A stretch of DNA of 64,000 nt from SYFY01 sp041752315 (GCA_041752315.1 JBGSHJ010000001.1:62001-126000); one strand, 5' to 3'; numbered from the stretch's first letter, positions 16,316 to 25,545 are shown. Made by a program: numbers and translations. The notes: a model not told the origin generated them from the letters alone.

Positions 16316-18514
16316 TCAGAGCAGATCGATGATCCTGCTGTACTTGATGACCAGTTCCCTCTGTTTGTGCAGCGGCGCGCGCAGGCTTTCGTCATCGATT
16401 TCATTGTAGACAAGATAAAGTCCGGCGTTTGCGGACTGCAGCCAGGCGAAGCGCAGGTTGATTGCGGTGAAGTCGGTTCGATCATCCTTCTGGACCAGCA
16501 TCTGTAGCTGCATCTTCGGAGTGAATGAGTAGGACATGCGCAGTCGTGCGACGTTGACTTCGAAGTCACCGTTGGCAACAGGCAGATCGATGTTGTTGTG
16601 TATCCAGTTGAACTCTGAAGAAAAGCGCTCCCCACCGCGAAAGAGCAGGCCGGTCGTGGCGTTGATCCGATCCCCACCAAAAAACCCGCCGATCCTGCTG
16701 TCGATGCTGAAGCTCAGGGGTTTGCCCTCGTCGGTCCGGAAGACCAGTTGGGCCTCCTGGTGATCGTACTCTCCGGGCAGGACGAAGGTCCCTCGATTGA
16801 TTTCGAAGGGGGCCTTTACACCTTCGTGCGTGATGTTCATGCCGGTGTGCAGTTCGAGTCCGTTGCGCCATTCCCAGTGATTGTCGATGTGCGTGAATCC
16901 GGACTCCCAGTACCCGGTGTCATCCCAGAAGCCGGAAAAGGCAAGGTGGGGGCGCACTTCGTGAATTCCCAGCCAGTTGGCGGGTCTATGGCGTCGGAAG
17001 ATGAGGAAGTCGAACTTCTCATAGTTGCGTCGACGCAGGAAGCCTGTTTCCGGATTGAAATTTTCACCGACCCTGGTGTAGCCGATGGAGTTGCTCCACA
17101 ACGGATCGTTGTAGTTTGCACGCACCCGAAATGCCTGGTCATCGCCACGCCGCCCGGGCGTTTCGGTCTTGGCCAGGTAGGATTCCACCAAGACGTTTTC
17201 ACCCATGCCGAGCCTGCCGTCGACGGCATAAGTGCGGTTGTAATCGGTATCGTCGTTGCCGGTGACCGTGCCATCGCCATCCCGTGCCACATACAGAATG
17301 CCCACGCTCGATCGATTGGCCAACTCCTGGTTGACGCGCATGACCGTGTAGTCATTTTCCGGCGCGATGCCAGGCAGCCGTTCGCTGCGCATCTGGAGGA
17401 GGCCGATGTTGGTCGCATCGCCGATCTTGCCTGACAGTCTTGCGCCACCAACGATGGGCAGGGCTTGTCCTGTTGGGCTGATGCCGATGCGCCGGCTGAA
17501 GAAGAGTTCCACTTCCTGCGGTGTGCCGACGGTAAACTGGCCTGCATTTTCAAGAAAGAATGGCCGCTTTTCAGGAAAAAACAGACTGAAGCGATCAAGG
17601 TTGACCTGAAGTTCATCGGCCTCGACCTGGGCAAAGTCTGTGTTGTAGGTGGCATCCAGGGTGAGTCCTGCCGTCACCGAGTATTTGGCGTCCATGCCAA
17701 ATTCTTCGTCGAAGTGGGTGCCTGACGGTTGTCTTCCACCGCGACTGAGCTGCCCAAGTGCATAGGGCATGATCTTCAGGTTGCGCTGGATGGGCAATTG
17801 CAGCCCGGTCAGCGTGCCCGCTGCCGAGACCCGGTTGATCGTGAATTGCCTGGGGATGGGGGACCAGAAGCTGACTTCATTGGTGCGTCTTATGTTGCGC
17901 TGGAAATTCAGTCCCCATACGGGCAGTTCGTGGTTTCGATAACGCAGCGACTTGAACGGAATACGCATTTCCGCGCTCCAGCCATATTCACCGACGGTTG
18001 CGCGCACATCCCACGAGGTATTCCATTCCAGATTGAAGCCGCCACCGCTGGAACCAAAGGTCTGGGTGCCTTCCTTGGTGACCTGGGCATCGTATTCCAC
18101 CGCGGACGGAGTAGTACCGAATATCAGGCCGTTCTGGCGGTCGTTGAACGTGTCGACCAGAACCTGAAAGCTGTCAACGTCATCGAGGAGAGAATCCCGA
18201 CGCGCGTCTCCGACCACAATACCGGCAGGATCGTCATCGTGGCAGACCACACCTATGTAGAGCGCCTCTTCATCGAAACCCACAAAGACCTCGGTATCCT
18301 GGGTGGATGCCTGGCCTTCGAATGGGCGTACCTGGATGAAATTCTGCGCCGGTGTCTGACCCCGCCATGCATCATCGCCGAGGACGTTGCCGTCCAGCAT
18401 GGGCGTGACGTGCAGACGGACAGCGGTCAGGCCTGGCCGCTCGGCAGCCGACGCGTGTGTGAAGACCAGGGCGAACAACAACGCCGCAGTGAAGCGGTAC
18501 ATCGTCTCCCACAT
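16316..18514 (-). CDS. Secreted CBM9-like / DUF5916 domain protein
   Basis: A 732-residue exported protein. The signal peptide is MYRFTAALLFALVFTHASAAE. Residues about 30-200 resemble the family-9 carbohydrate-binding-like domain (LDGNVLGDDAWRG, EALYIGVVCHDDDP). The remainder resembles DUF5916, with FSLFFPEKRPFFLENAGQF and LFFSRRIGISP, ending in a beta-strand-rich region that looks like an outer-membrane barrel. Function of such proteins is unknown; they are common in Bacteroidetes and aquatic proteobacteria. It starts two bases after the LLM flavoprotein stop, so the two are co-transcribed. An ATG at 18502 is an alternative start. Confidence 0.72.
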   Translation of the reverse strand: MWETMYRFTAALLFALVFTHASAAERPGLTAVRLHVTPMLDGNVLGDDAWRGQTPAQNFIQVRPFEGQASTQDTEVFVGFDEEALYIGVVCHDDDPAGIVVGDARRDSLLDDVDSFQVLVDTFNDRQNGLIFGTTPSAVEYDAQVTKEGTQTFGSSGGGFNLEWNTSWDVRATVGEYGWSAEMRIPFKSLRYRNHELPVWGLNFQRNIRRTNEVSFWSPIPRQFTINRVSAAGTLTGLQLPIQRNLKIMPYALGQLSRGGRQPSGTHFDEEFGMDAKYSVTAGLTLDATYNTDFAQVEADELQVNLDRFSLFFPEKRPFFLENAGQFTVGTPQEVELFFSRRIGISPTGQALPIVGGARLSGKIGDATNIGLLQMRSERLPGIAPENDYTVMRVNQELANRSSVGILYVARDGDGTVTGNDDTDYNRTYAVDGRLGMGENVLVESYLAKTETPGRRGDDQAFRVRANYNDPLWSNSIGYTRVGENFNPETGFLRRRNYEKFDFLIFRRHRPANWLGIHEVRPHLAFSGFWDDTGYWESGFTHIDNHWEWRNGLELHTGMNITHEGVKAPFEINRGTFVLPGEYDHQEAQLVFRTDEGKPLSFSIDSRIGGFFGGDRINATTGLLFRGGERFSSEFNWIHNNIDLPVANGDFEVNVARLRMSYSFTPKMQLQMLVQKDDRTDFTAINLRFAWLQSANAGLYLVYNEIDDESLRAPLHKQRELVIKYSRIIDLL

Positions 18515-18516
18515 CT

Positions 18517-19356
18517 TCAGAAGAGGTCGTTGTGGAGCTTGTCGACGGTGGCCAGCGCGGACTCGGCGCTGTTGTTCCGCAGCATCGGAATGATCCGCGT
18601 GACTCCCAGCGCCGCGTAGTCTTCGAGCATTGATCTGGTTGGCAACACTTGCGGGGTTACGGAAATCGACAGTTCACCCAGTGTTTCCGGTCGTGCCAGG
18701 GTTCCTTGCAACGACTTGATGGAGCGCAACACTTTCGCGGTGGTCGCAACGTCCAGCGCAAAGCCGTACCAGCCCTGACCACGTTGCACGGAGCGCTTGA
18801 GTGCGCCCGGACTTGTGCCCCCGACGATGACCGGCGGGCCGCCTTGCTGCTTCGGTCTTGGCTGCGCGTTGATGCCACTGAATTTGACATAACGGCCGTT
18901 GAAAACCGGCTTTTCGGCGTTCCAGAGCTCCCGCATGGCATCAATGTACTCGTCGGTCCGCGCGCCACGACTGGCGAAGTCGACACCCAGCGCAGCAAAT
19001 TCCTGGTGCAGGTAACCCGCTCCGATGCCAAACAGCAAACGACCATCGCACAGGACATCCAGACTGCCAATCTCTTTTGCCAGCACAACCGGATTGCGTT
19101 GGGCGACGAGGGTAATTCCGGTGCCAAGCCTGATCCTGCTGGTCTGTCCGGCAAGGTAGGCAAGCAGTGCCGGTGGATGCAGCATCGGGGTTTCCGGTGC
19201 TGCAGGGGAAGGGGCCTCGCGGGGATCAGGCAGGACAACGTGTTCGCCGGTCCATAAAGATTCGAACCCGCCGGACTCGGCGCGCCTGGCAACCGCTGAG
19301 GCAGTTGCCGGATCGGCGCAGGCTCCGGTGTTGATGCCAAAAAGTCCGATCTGCAT
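18517..19356 (-). CDS. LLM-class, probably F420-dependent, flavin oxidoreductase
   Basis: A 279-residue bacterial-luciferase-like monooxygenase family protein. It begins MQIGLFGINTGACADP and carries SLWTGEHVVLPDP, RIRLGTGITLVAQRNPVVLA and RLLFGIGAGYLHQE, all typical of the F420-dependent LLM group (TIGR03619-like). Members use F420 or flavin for oxidoreduction of often unknown substrates. I chose the ATG at 19356 (GGAGAA upstream) over an in-frame ATG at 19470, which would add 38 unconserved residues. A second member of the class is at 24524-25414. Confidence 0.82.
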   Translation of the reverse strand: MQIGLFGINTGACADPATASAVARRAESGGFESLWTGEHVVLPDPREAPSPAAPETPMLHPPALLAYLAGQTSRIRLGTGITLVAQRNPVVLAKEIGSLDVLCDGRLLFGIGAGYLHQEFAALGVDFASRGARTDEYIDAMRELWNAEKPVFNGRYVKFSGINAQPRPKQQGGPPVIVGGTSPGALKRSVQRGQGWYGFALDVATTAKVLRSIKSLQGTLARPETLGELSISVTPQVLPTRSMLEDYAALGVTRIIPMLRNNSAESALATVDKLHNDLF

Positions 19357-19586
19357 GGCGAGTTCTCCGAAAGAAGCGAGGTAGAAAAAACAATCGAAGA
19401 GGTCAGCCCACGGGTGTGGTGCGGGTCCGTCTGCAGATTGGTGGATGATGGGTATTGTGCCAGAGAACACGCGAGCCTGTGATCATCGCAAATACCCGGT
19501 TCTCGCAATCCCGCGCGGGTGACTGCGTAATCTCGGCGGAGTTTGGGCACAATGGCGCGCCACCGCAATCGAGTCTCGCAACGCGC

Positions 19587-20288
19587 ATGGAACAGAACAG
19601 GAAGCAGGACAGCTCTTCACACTTCGGTCGCTATCTGTTTGTCGGTTTCCTGACTGTTGCCCCCCTGTGGGTAACGTGGCTGGTGTTCGATTTTCTGCTT
19701 GAACTGCTGGCAGGTGTCGGCGCTCCACTGTTGCAGGCCCTTGCCGGCATGCTGCAGGAGTCAGCTCCAAAATCGGCGCAGTGGATGCAGGATGGCACGT
19801 TGCATCAGCTGGTTGCGGTGCTGGTGACGCTGGGTGTGCTGTACGGGATCGGTATTTTCACATCCATGCTGCTTGGCAAGCGGATAGTGTCCTGGCTTGA
19901 GGCCGTGGTGGGTCGATTGCCGCTGGTACAGACGATCTATGGCGGCACCAAACGGTTCCTGCAAAGTGTCAGCCAGCCACCGGCGACCGGCCAACGGGTT
20001 GTGCTGATCAGTTTCCCAACGCCGCGCATGAAGGCGATAGGCTTTTTGACCACGGTGATGAAGGACAGGCAGACCAATCGTGACCTGGCGGTGGTCTACG
20101 TGCCCACGGCGCCGAATCCAACTTCTGGTTACATCGAGATCGTTCCACTCGAGGATGTGGTACAGACCGACTGGACCATGGAGCAGGCGATGACCTTTGT
20201 GATGACAGCGGGGGCGACTGCTCCATCGACCGTGAGCTATTCGAACGGACCGCCGGCTGCTGAACAAGCCAACACCAACATCGGGTAG
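19587..20288 (+). CDS. DUF502 family membrane protein
   Basis: A 233-residue inner-membrane protein. The N-terminal pattern GRYLFVGFLTVAPLWVTWLV and the later LPLVQTIYGGTKRFLQSVS with VVLISFPTPRMKAIGFLT are characteristic of DUF502. Two hydrophobic helices (about residues 15-45 and 70-100) are followed by a soluble C-terminal domain. Function unknown. The ATG at 19587 is preferred because the family starts directly before the first helix. It converges on the acetyltransferase gene, and a half copy of the palindromic repeat fills the gap. Confidence 0.85.
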   Translation: MEQNRKQDSSSHFGRYLFVGFLTVAPLWVTWLVFDFLLELLAGVGAPLLQALAGMLQESAPKSAQWMQDGTLHQLVAVLVTLGVLYGIGIFTSMLLGKRIVSWLEAVVGRLPLVQTIYGGTKRFLQSVSQPPATGQRVVLISFPTPRMKAIGFLTTVMKDRQTNRDLAVVYVPTAPNPTSGYIEIVPLEDVVQTDWTMEQAMTFVMTAGATAPSTVSYSNGPPAAEQANTNIG

Positions 20289-20297
20289 CGGCTTGAG

Positions 20298-20354
20298 CTG
20301 TCTTTTCGGGCATCTCGGCAGCCGCAGTAGAAGATTCATGAACAGACCGGGCTA
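20298..20354. repeat. Half copy of the palindromic repeat
   Basis: Read on the minus strand from 20354, the first 40 bases match 8215-8254 with one mismatch, and the next 17 match at about 12 positions. It fills nearly all of the 63-base gap between two convergent genes. Its terminal TAG (20354-20352 on the minus strand) is the stop codon of the acetyltransferase gene. Confidence 0.8.
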
Positions 20355-21335
20355 GATGCGCAGTTCCCGCAGTTCGGGGTCATCATGTGAATGAGCCCAT
20401 AGTGTTTCGAAATCCTGAAAGAGCCGCCGTGTGGCAACCATCGCATTCAGGTGCAGGGAACCCTGCGCTTCGCGCCAGTCCGGAAGCAGCCAGTAACCCG
20501 TCTGATCCCATGCGACATGACATGATTCGGGCGCTTCGTAGTCCTTGTCGAGGATACGGATGGCACACTTGCTCGACAGGCGTCTGGAAAGTGCCAGCAA
20601 CCGATGGCTGCGACCAACGATCAGATCGCTGGTCTGAATGAGGATGCGGGTTCTTGTATTTGCCGCGCGGCGTGTGAAAGTTGAAATTGCACCGCTGACG
20701 GCGTCGTGGTCGAAGTAAACCGGATCGAGCAAGTGACTGAAGATGATCAGTTCCCGTCGCGCCGCTGCCAGTCCCTTGATGAGTGCGTCCCGGGCCTGGG
20801 CCTCGCCGGAGAAGAGGTCTGCATGGTGTTGCATCGGCGTCGCCGGGACGACACGTGTTGCTGGTGTCGGCAGCAGGGCAGGCCACTTGCCCTGCAATTG
20901 TGGTGCGGCGATCGGGAGCAACCTGCGCATGGCGCGATGGGAGATGCCGGCCTCGACGAACTCATCGCCGGACGCGACAAAACCGCCGCGCTGATAAAAT
21001 CCGATTGCATGGGTTTGTGCATGCAGGAAGGCTTCGTTCATGCCGAGACTTACTGCCTTCGCCACGGCGGCAGTCAACAACTGTTCGCCGATACCCTTGC
21101 CGCGCTCAGGCGCCAGCACCGCCATGCGACCAATCTGACCCGTCGGCAGAAGTCGCGCGCAACCGAGATCCCGACCGGCTGAATCCAGTGCAAGGAAATG
21201 GCAGGCATTGTCATCAAGGCCGTCCCATTCCTCGTGTTCCGGCACTTTTTGTTCATCGACAAAAACCACCGTGCGGATGCGGCGCAGACGCGCCGCGTAG
21301 GCGGGCCAGTCAACCTCTATGACATGCACCTCCAT
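20352..21335 (-). CDS. GNAT acetyltransferase fused to a PLD-like C-terminal domain
   Basis: A 327-residue two-domain protein. Residues 1-140 form a GNAT N-acetyltransferase of the ElaA type (VFVDEQKVPEHEEWDGLDDN, then the acetyl-CoA loop GRMAVLAPERGKGIGEQLL). Residues about 170-327 match the extra domain often found behind such GNATs (RRELIIFSHLLDPVYFDH, CHVAWDQTGYWLLPDWREA), which looks like a phospholipase-D-type fold without an intact HKD motif. Substrate unknown. It overlaps the purB stop by one base (TGATG), so it is translationally linked to purB. Its stop codon lies in the repeat element. Confidence 0.78.
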   Translation of the reverse strand: MEVHVIEVDWPAYAARLRRIRTVVFVDEQKVPEHEEWDGLDDNACHFLALDSAGRDLGCARLLPTGQIGRMAVLAPERGKGIGEQLLTAAVAKAVSLGMNEAFLHAQTHAIGFYQRGGFVASGDEFVEAGISHRAMRRLLPIAAPQLQGKWPALLPTPATRVVPATPMQHHADLFSGEAQARDALIKGLAAARRELIIFSHLLDPVYFDHDAVSGAISTFTRRAANTRTRILIQTSDLIVGRSHRLLALSRRLSSKCAIRILDKDYEAPESCHVAWDQTGYWLLPDWREAQGSLHLNAMVATRRLFQDFETLWAHSHDDPELRELRI

Positions 21336-22708
21336 CAGTCAGGACGCCCGGCCAGTTGAATGGCCAGGCCTATGTAGCGCGCAGGAGTCAGCTGTTCCAG
21401 CTCACTTCGTGCGGCAGAAGGAAGTTTCAGATCATCCAGTACCGCCAGGAAGGTCGAGGCATCAAGGCTGCGGCCGCGTGTCGCAGCCTTGAGCTTTTCA
21501 TAGGGCTCTTCCATACCGTGTTTGCGCATGACGGTCTGCACGGCTTCGCCCAGCACCTCCCAGGCAGCATCAAGGTCGTGTTCCATGGCTGATGCGTTCA
21601 CCCGCAGTTTCCCGATCCCCTTCAACGCTGACTGGTAAGCGATGCTGGAATAGGCGAGCACGCTGCCGATCGAACGCAGCACCGTCGAGTCCGAGAGATC
21701 GCGCTGCCAGCGCGAAATCTGCAGCTTTTCCGCCAGATGCAGAGCGAGCGCATTGGCCAGGCCGAGATTGCCTTCGGAGTTTTCGAAGTCGATCGGATTC
21801 ACCTTGTGCGGCATCGTCGACGAACCGGTTTCGCCTTCCACCTTGGCCTGGCGGAAGTATTCGATGGATATGTAACTCCAGATGTCCCGATCGAACCCGA
21901 GCAGAATCTGATTGAAGCGGGACAGTGCATGGCAGAATTCAGCAACATAGTCATGCGGCTCGATCTGCGTCGTCAGGGGATTATAGTCAAGTCCCAGATG
22001 ATCAACGAACCGGGCGGCAATGCCTTCCCAGTCGGCGTCAGGATAGGCCACGGCGTGTGCGTTGAAGTTACCTACCGCCCCGTTGATCTTGCCGAGAATG
22101 CCGACCTCGGAGAGTGCCGTCCGCTGCCTTGTCAGTCGATGGGCAAAATTGCGCATCTCCTTGCCGAGGGTGGTTGGCGATGCCGGTTGTCCGTGCGTTC
22201 GCGACAGCATCGGCAGTCCGGCGTGCTCCTGCGCGAGGAGGTTGATGGCATCGATCAGCTCCTGCATTCCAGGCAACAGGACATCCCGGCGACCATGTTC
22301 AAGCATCAATCCATAGGCCAGGTTGTTGATGTCTTCGGAAGTGCATGCGAAGTGAACAAACTCCCTGTATTTCGCCAGTCCGGGAATATCGGACAACCGG
22401 TCTTTGACAAAGTACTCAACGGCCTTGACATCGTGGTTGGTCGTGCGTTCGAGATGGGCGATGTGTTCGGCGTCCGCGCCGGAAAACTCCTGGTACACCA
22501 TTCGCAGCCGGGCGGCATCGGCGGCACTTGCGCCAGGCAGTTCAGGAATTTCCGGAGATGCAGCCAGATGCAGGAACCATTCGATCTCCACCTGAACACG
22601 GAAGCGGTGCAGAGCCTGTTCGCTGGCAATCCAGACGAGGTCGATGATTCGGTTGCGATACCGTCCATCAATGGCGGAGATTGCAGCGAGTGGTGAGGGT
22701 GTGGCCAT
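21335..22708 (-). CDS. purB: Adenylosuccinate lyase
   Basis: A 457-residue fumarase-superfamily lyase of the E. coli length (456). It catalyses two steps of purine synthesis: SAICAR to AICAR, and adenylosuccinate to AMP. The signature loop GSSTMPHKVNPIDFENSEGN is present in full, as are TSEDINNLAYGLML and SRTHGQPASPTT. I chose the ATG at 22708, giving MATPSPLAAISAIDGRY, over an ATG at 22801. It lies downstream of hflD and mnmA, the usual gammaproteobacterial order mnmA-hflD-purB. Confidence 0.95.
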   Translation of the reverse strand: MATPSPLAAISAIDGRYRNRIIDLVWIASEQALHRFRVQVEIEWFLHLAASPEIPELPGASAADAARLRMVYQEFSGADAEHIAHLERTTNHDVKAVEYFVKDRLSDIPGLAKYREFVHFACTSEDINNLAYGLMLEHGRRDVLLPGMQELIDAINLLAQEHAGLPMLSRTHGQPASPTTLGKEMRNFAHRLTRQRTALSEVGILGKINGAVGNFNAHAVAYPDADWEGIAARFVDHLGLDYNPLTTQIEPHDYVAEFCHALSRFNQILLGFDRDIWSYISIEYFRQAKVEGETGSSTMPHKVNPIDFENSEGNLGLANALALHLAEKLQISRWQRDLSDSTVLRSIGSVLAYSSIAYQSALKGIGKLRVNASAMEHDLDAAWEVLGEAVQTVMRKHGMEEPYEKLKAATRGRSLDASTFLAVLDDLKLPSAARSELEQLTPARYIGLAIQLAGRPD

Positions 22709-22740
22709 GCTAGCGGGGTTCCGTATCGTGAAATCCTGGA

Positions 22741-23328
22741 TTACAGGCTGAGTTCGCCGAGTGTGCGTTTCATGGCACTGCGCTGGAGCAGCAGGTGCCA
22801 TTGCCGTCCACCCAGCTGAGACCAGGCCCAGGCAAAGCGGATGCCGGCGAGCAGCATGGCTCGGATCCGCTCTGCCGATTCGGGTTCCTGCAAAACTTCC
22901 GGTGTACCAGTGACCTGTATTCGCTGGCTGAGTTTGCTGATGGTCTCCTTGTAGATGTCGGCTGCGGCAGTTGCGTTTGCCTCACCGGCTGCGGCGCGGT
23001 CCAGCAAAGTACGGAGTCGGTCTACCATGGCCCGGTCCTGTTTCAGCAATGCCGCGAGTTTCAGCAACTGGGCCACGTAGCGGGCCTGTTGGGGAGAACG
23101 GATCTTGCCGGTCAGCAGGTCTGCTGCGATGCCCATGCCAACACGGTAAGCAGCCAGCGGGGTGAATACATCGCCGACATCGGTCTCATTCTGGGTGAAA
23201 ACTGCGTCCAGGAGATGTTGAGGAGGGGTGCGAGCGCGCCCATTCGCAATATCGTCGACCACGGCGGCTGCTTCGCACAACGCGCTGAATGCGAGGCAAC
23301 GTTGCTGAAAATTGGTCAGACTGCTCAT
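22741..23328 (-). CDS. hflD: High frequency lysogenization protein HflD homologue
   Basis: A 195-residue helical protein. In E. coli HflD is a peripheral membrane protein that affects lambda CII; its house role is unclear. The N-terminus LTNFQQRCLAFSALCEAAAV and the C-terminus IRAMLLAGIRFAWAWSQLGG fit the family. The ATG at 23328 overlaps the mnmA stop (ATGA), and purB follows 32 bases on, so the three form one operon as in other gammaproteobacteria. Confidence 0.88.
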   Translation of the reverse strand: MSSLTNFQQRCLAFSALCEAAAVVDDIANGRARTPPQHLLDAVFTQNETDVGDVFTPLAAYRVGMGIAADLLTGKIRSPQQARYVAQLLKLAALLKQDRAMVDRLRTLLDRAAAGEANATAAADIYKETISKLSQRIQVTGTPEVLQEPESAERIRAMLLAGIRFAWAWSQLGGRQWHLLLQRSAMKRTLGELSL

Positions 23329-24434
23329 GATTGACCGCCACTGGTGATGATTGCCCCGCCAAGGACCTTGTCTCCCTGGTAGAAACAGACGTACTGGCCG
23401 GGAGTGATGGCGCGTTGGGCGTTGGTGAATCTGACCAGCAGTTGACCATCCGCACGCCGGAAAGCCCAGGCTTCCTGATCGGCTTGCCGGTAACGGATCC
23501 GGGTGCTGCAGTGCAGTGGAAAGTCGGGTGTCGAACCGATCCAGTTGGCATCCCTGGCCGCGAGCCACTGCCCAGACAGATCTTCTGGTCGCTGCGAAAC
23601 GACCAGTACGTTGTCGTGCACCCGTTTGTCAGTGACGTACCACGGCGCTTCGATGGTGCTTGCCTGCCCACCGATGCCCAGTCCTTGACGCTGGCCGATC
23701 GTATAGTAGGCAAGCCCCGCATGTTGACCGCGGGTTCGACCTTCGGTGTCTGCGATGCGGCCAGGTTCCCGGGGAATATAGCGGGCAAGAAAATCGCTGA
23801 ATCGTCGTTCACCGATGAAACAGATCCCGGTCGAGTCCTTTTTTGCCCGGTTGGGTAAACCCAATCTGGCCGCGAGTTCCCTCACTTCCCGTTTCCAGAG
23901 GTGGCCGATGGGAAAGAGGACATTCTGCAGTTGATCTGCCGACAGCGCCTGGAGGAAGTAACTTTGATCCTTGCCGGTATCAACGCCCTTGCACAACACG
24001 GGTTTTCCCTCTTGAACGTTCAGTCGGGCGTAATGGCCGGTGGCAATGAACTGGGCACCGAGGGTTCTGGCATAGTCCCTGAATTGCCGGAACTTGATCT
24101 CCCGGTTGCACAGCACATCGGGATTCGGGGTCAGGTTGTTGCGATAGGCGTCCAGGAAAGTCGTAAACACGTCATCCCAGTATTCGGCGGCAAAATTGGC
24201 GGTCAGCAGTTCGATGTCGAGCTGGTCACAGACACTCTGGGCGTCGGCCAGATCAACCCTGGCAGTGCAATATTCGGTATCGTCATCCTCGTCCCAGTTT
24301 TTCATGAACAGGCCACGAACGGCATAACCCTGCTCGATGAGCAATGCAGCCGCAACGGCGGAGTCAACACCGCCGGACATGCCAACAATGACGGAAGCGC
24401 CGCGTTGCGGCTCGAAAGTGGAGTCGGTCATCAT
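23325..24434 (-). CDS. mnmA: tRNA-specific 2-thiouridylase MnmA
   Basis: A 369-residue enzyme that puts sulfur on the wobble uridine (U34) of tRNA-Lys, -Glu and -Gln. The ATP pyrophosphatase P-loop is GMSGGVDSAVAAALL. The two catalytic Cys lie in NPDVLCNREIKF and STGICFIGERRF. The C-terminal beta-barrel domain is present. It takes sulfur from the TusE relay, whose genes tusDCBE are also in this window. First gene of the mnmA-hflD-purB operon. Confidence 0.96.
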   Translation of the reverse strand: MMTDSTFEPQRGASVIVGMSGGVDSAVAAALLIEQGYAVRGLFMKNWDEDDDTEYCTARVDLADAQSVCDQLDIELLTANFAAEYWDDVFTTFLDAYRNNLTPNPDVLCNREIKFRQFRDYARTLGAQFIATGHYARLNVQEGKPVLCKGVDTGKDQSYFLQALSADQLQNVLFPIGHLWKREVRELAARLGLPNRAKKDSTGICFIGERRFSDFLARYIPREPGRIADTEGRTRGQHAGLAYYTIGQRQGLGIGGQASTIEAPWYVTDKRVHDNVLVVSQRPEDLSGQWLAARDANWIGSTPDFPLHCSTRIRYRQADQEAWAFRRADGQLLVRFTNAQRAITPGQYVCFYQGDKVLGGAIITSGGQS

Positions 24435-24523
24435 GTGCGGGATTTTACGTGTGTGCGGCGAAGAATGCCTGCAGGCTCTCTGTCACCTTCTGCATGCTGT
24501 CATCTCCGTTCAGGTTTCACGCG

Positions 24524-25414
24524 TCAATCGGCACCATCGAGTGTTCCGCCGACCGCCTTGACGGCGAGAGCATATGCGGTAATCGCCGCTTTTACTTCGG
24601 CGATTGGCCGTGTGGGCAGGCGCAGGATCATGCGATCTGCACCCAGGCGCAACAGACGCCTGTAGACGTTGTCATCAAGACCGATACCGGTGATTACCAC
24701 GGTTGGTCGGGGTTTTTGCGCTGCCTCAGCCAGACGGTAGAGCTGCGGCACCATCTGGTCCAGATCAGAGATCGGTGTTACCCGGCCGCGCATGGCGGGA
24801 ATATCGACAGGTACCACCGAGGGCATCCAGCCATTGCCATAATCCACGACCCGCTTGAGGACATTAGGTCCACTGCCAGCCACGAGTACGGGTGGATGAG
24901 GCTTCTGCACCGGTTTTGGCCACTGCCAGGAACGCTCCAGTTGCACCATCCGACCGTGGTATTGCGCAATGTCCTGTGTCCAAAGAGCCTGCATTGTCTC
25001 GACCCGTTCGCGCATCAACCGGAAACGTGTCGAGGGGTCCGTGCGGTGACTCATGAGTTCAGCTTCATTCCAGCCCGCGCCGACACCGAGTTCCACGCGG
25101 CCGGCGCTCAGGTAGTCCAGCGTGGCCACGGTTTTGGCGGTGTTGACCGGGTCGCGCTGCGTGATCAGGCAGATCGCGGTCCCCAGACGAATGGTTCGCG
25201 TGGCCGTCGCTGCGACAGTGAGAGAAATGAACGGATCAAGCATGCTCTTGTATTCCCGGGGAATGTCCGTGCCCATCGGGAACTCGGTGGCAAGCGGAAT
25301 GTGGGAATGTTCCGATACCCAGAACGAATCGAAACCGTGGTGTTCAACGGCGGCCGCTGCTTCATCGGGTCGAGCGCTGTCGTCGGTCGTGAACAGACTG
25401 AGTCCGAACTTCAT
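24524..25414 (-). CDS. LLM-class, probably F420-dependent, flavin oxidoreductase
   Basis: A 296-residue luciferase-like oxidoreductase beginning MKFGLSLFTTDDSARPDE. Group features are SFWVSEHSHIPL, TIRLGTAICLITQRDPVNTA and RVELGVGAGWNEAEL. The pattern is that of the F420-dependent LLM group, close in type to the protein at 18517-19356 but clearly a different sequence. I chose the ATG at 25414, with GGAGACAGTGGAG upstream; the open frame further out to 25663 has no family likeness. It is divergent from moaC and lies where conserved gene order is interrupted. Confidence 0.82.
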   Translation of the reverse strand: MKFGLSLFTTDDSARPDEAAAAVEHHGFDSFWVSEHSHIPLATEFPMGTDIPREYKSMLDPFISLTVAATATRTIRLGTAICLITQRDPVNTAKTVATLDYLSAGRVELGVGAGWNEAELMSHRTDPSTRFRLMRERVETMQALWTQDIAQYHGRMVQLERSWQWPKPVQKPHPPVLVAGSGPNVLKRVVDYGNGWMPSVVPVDIPAMRGRVTPISDLDQMVPQLYRLAEAAQKPRPTVVITGIGLDDNVYRRLLRLGADRMILRLPTRPIAEVKAAITAYALAVKAVGGTLDGAD

Positions 25415-25545
25415 CTCCACTGTCTCCTGCTGATCGGGTTGCCATCGTGGGGGGCAGTGTAGGGTGTTGTGCGGGTGACTTCCTGCCCGCAACCTTTCCC
25501 GAATCTGTCTCAGCCTGCACCCTCTGTCTGCACTACAATGTCCGG

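Noticed and set aside
17729..18619. Plus-strand open frame of 296 codons
   Set aside because: It is antisense to the signal peptide and carbohydrate-binding-like part of the DUF5916 gene and shows no motif.
19258..19275. GATTCGAAC, the reverse of a tRNA T-loop
   Set aside because: It lies inside the LLM oxidoreductase coding frame and no acceptor or anticodon stems can be built around it.
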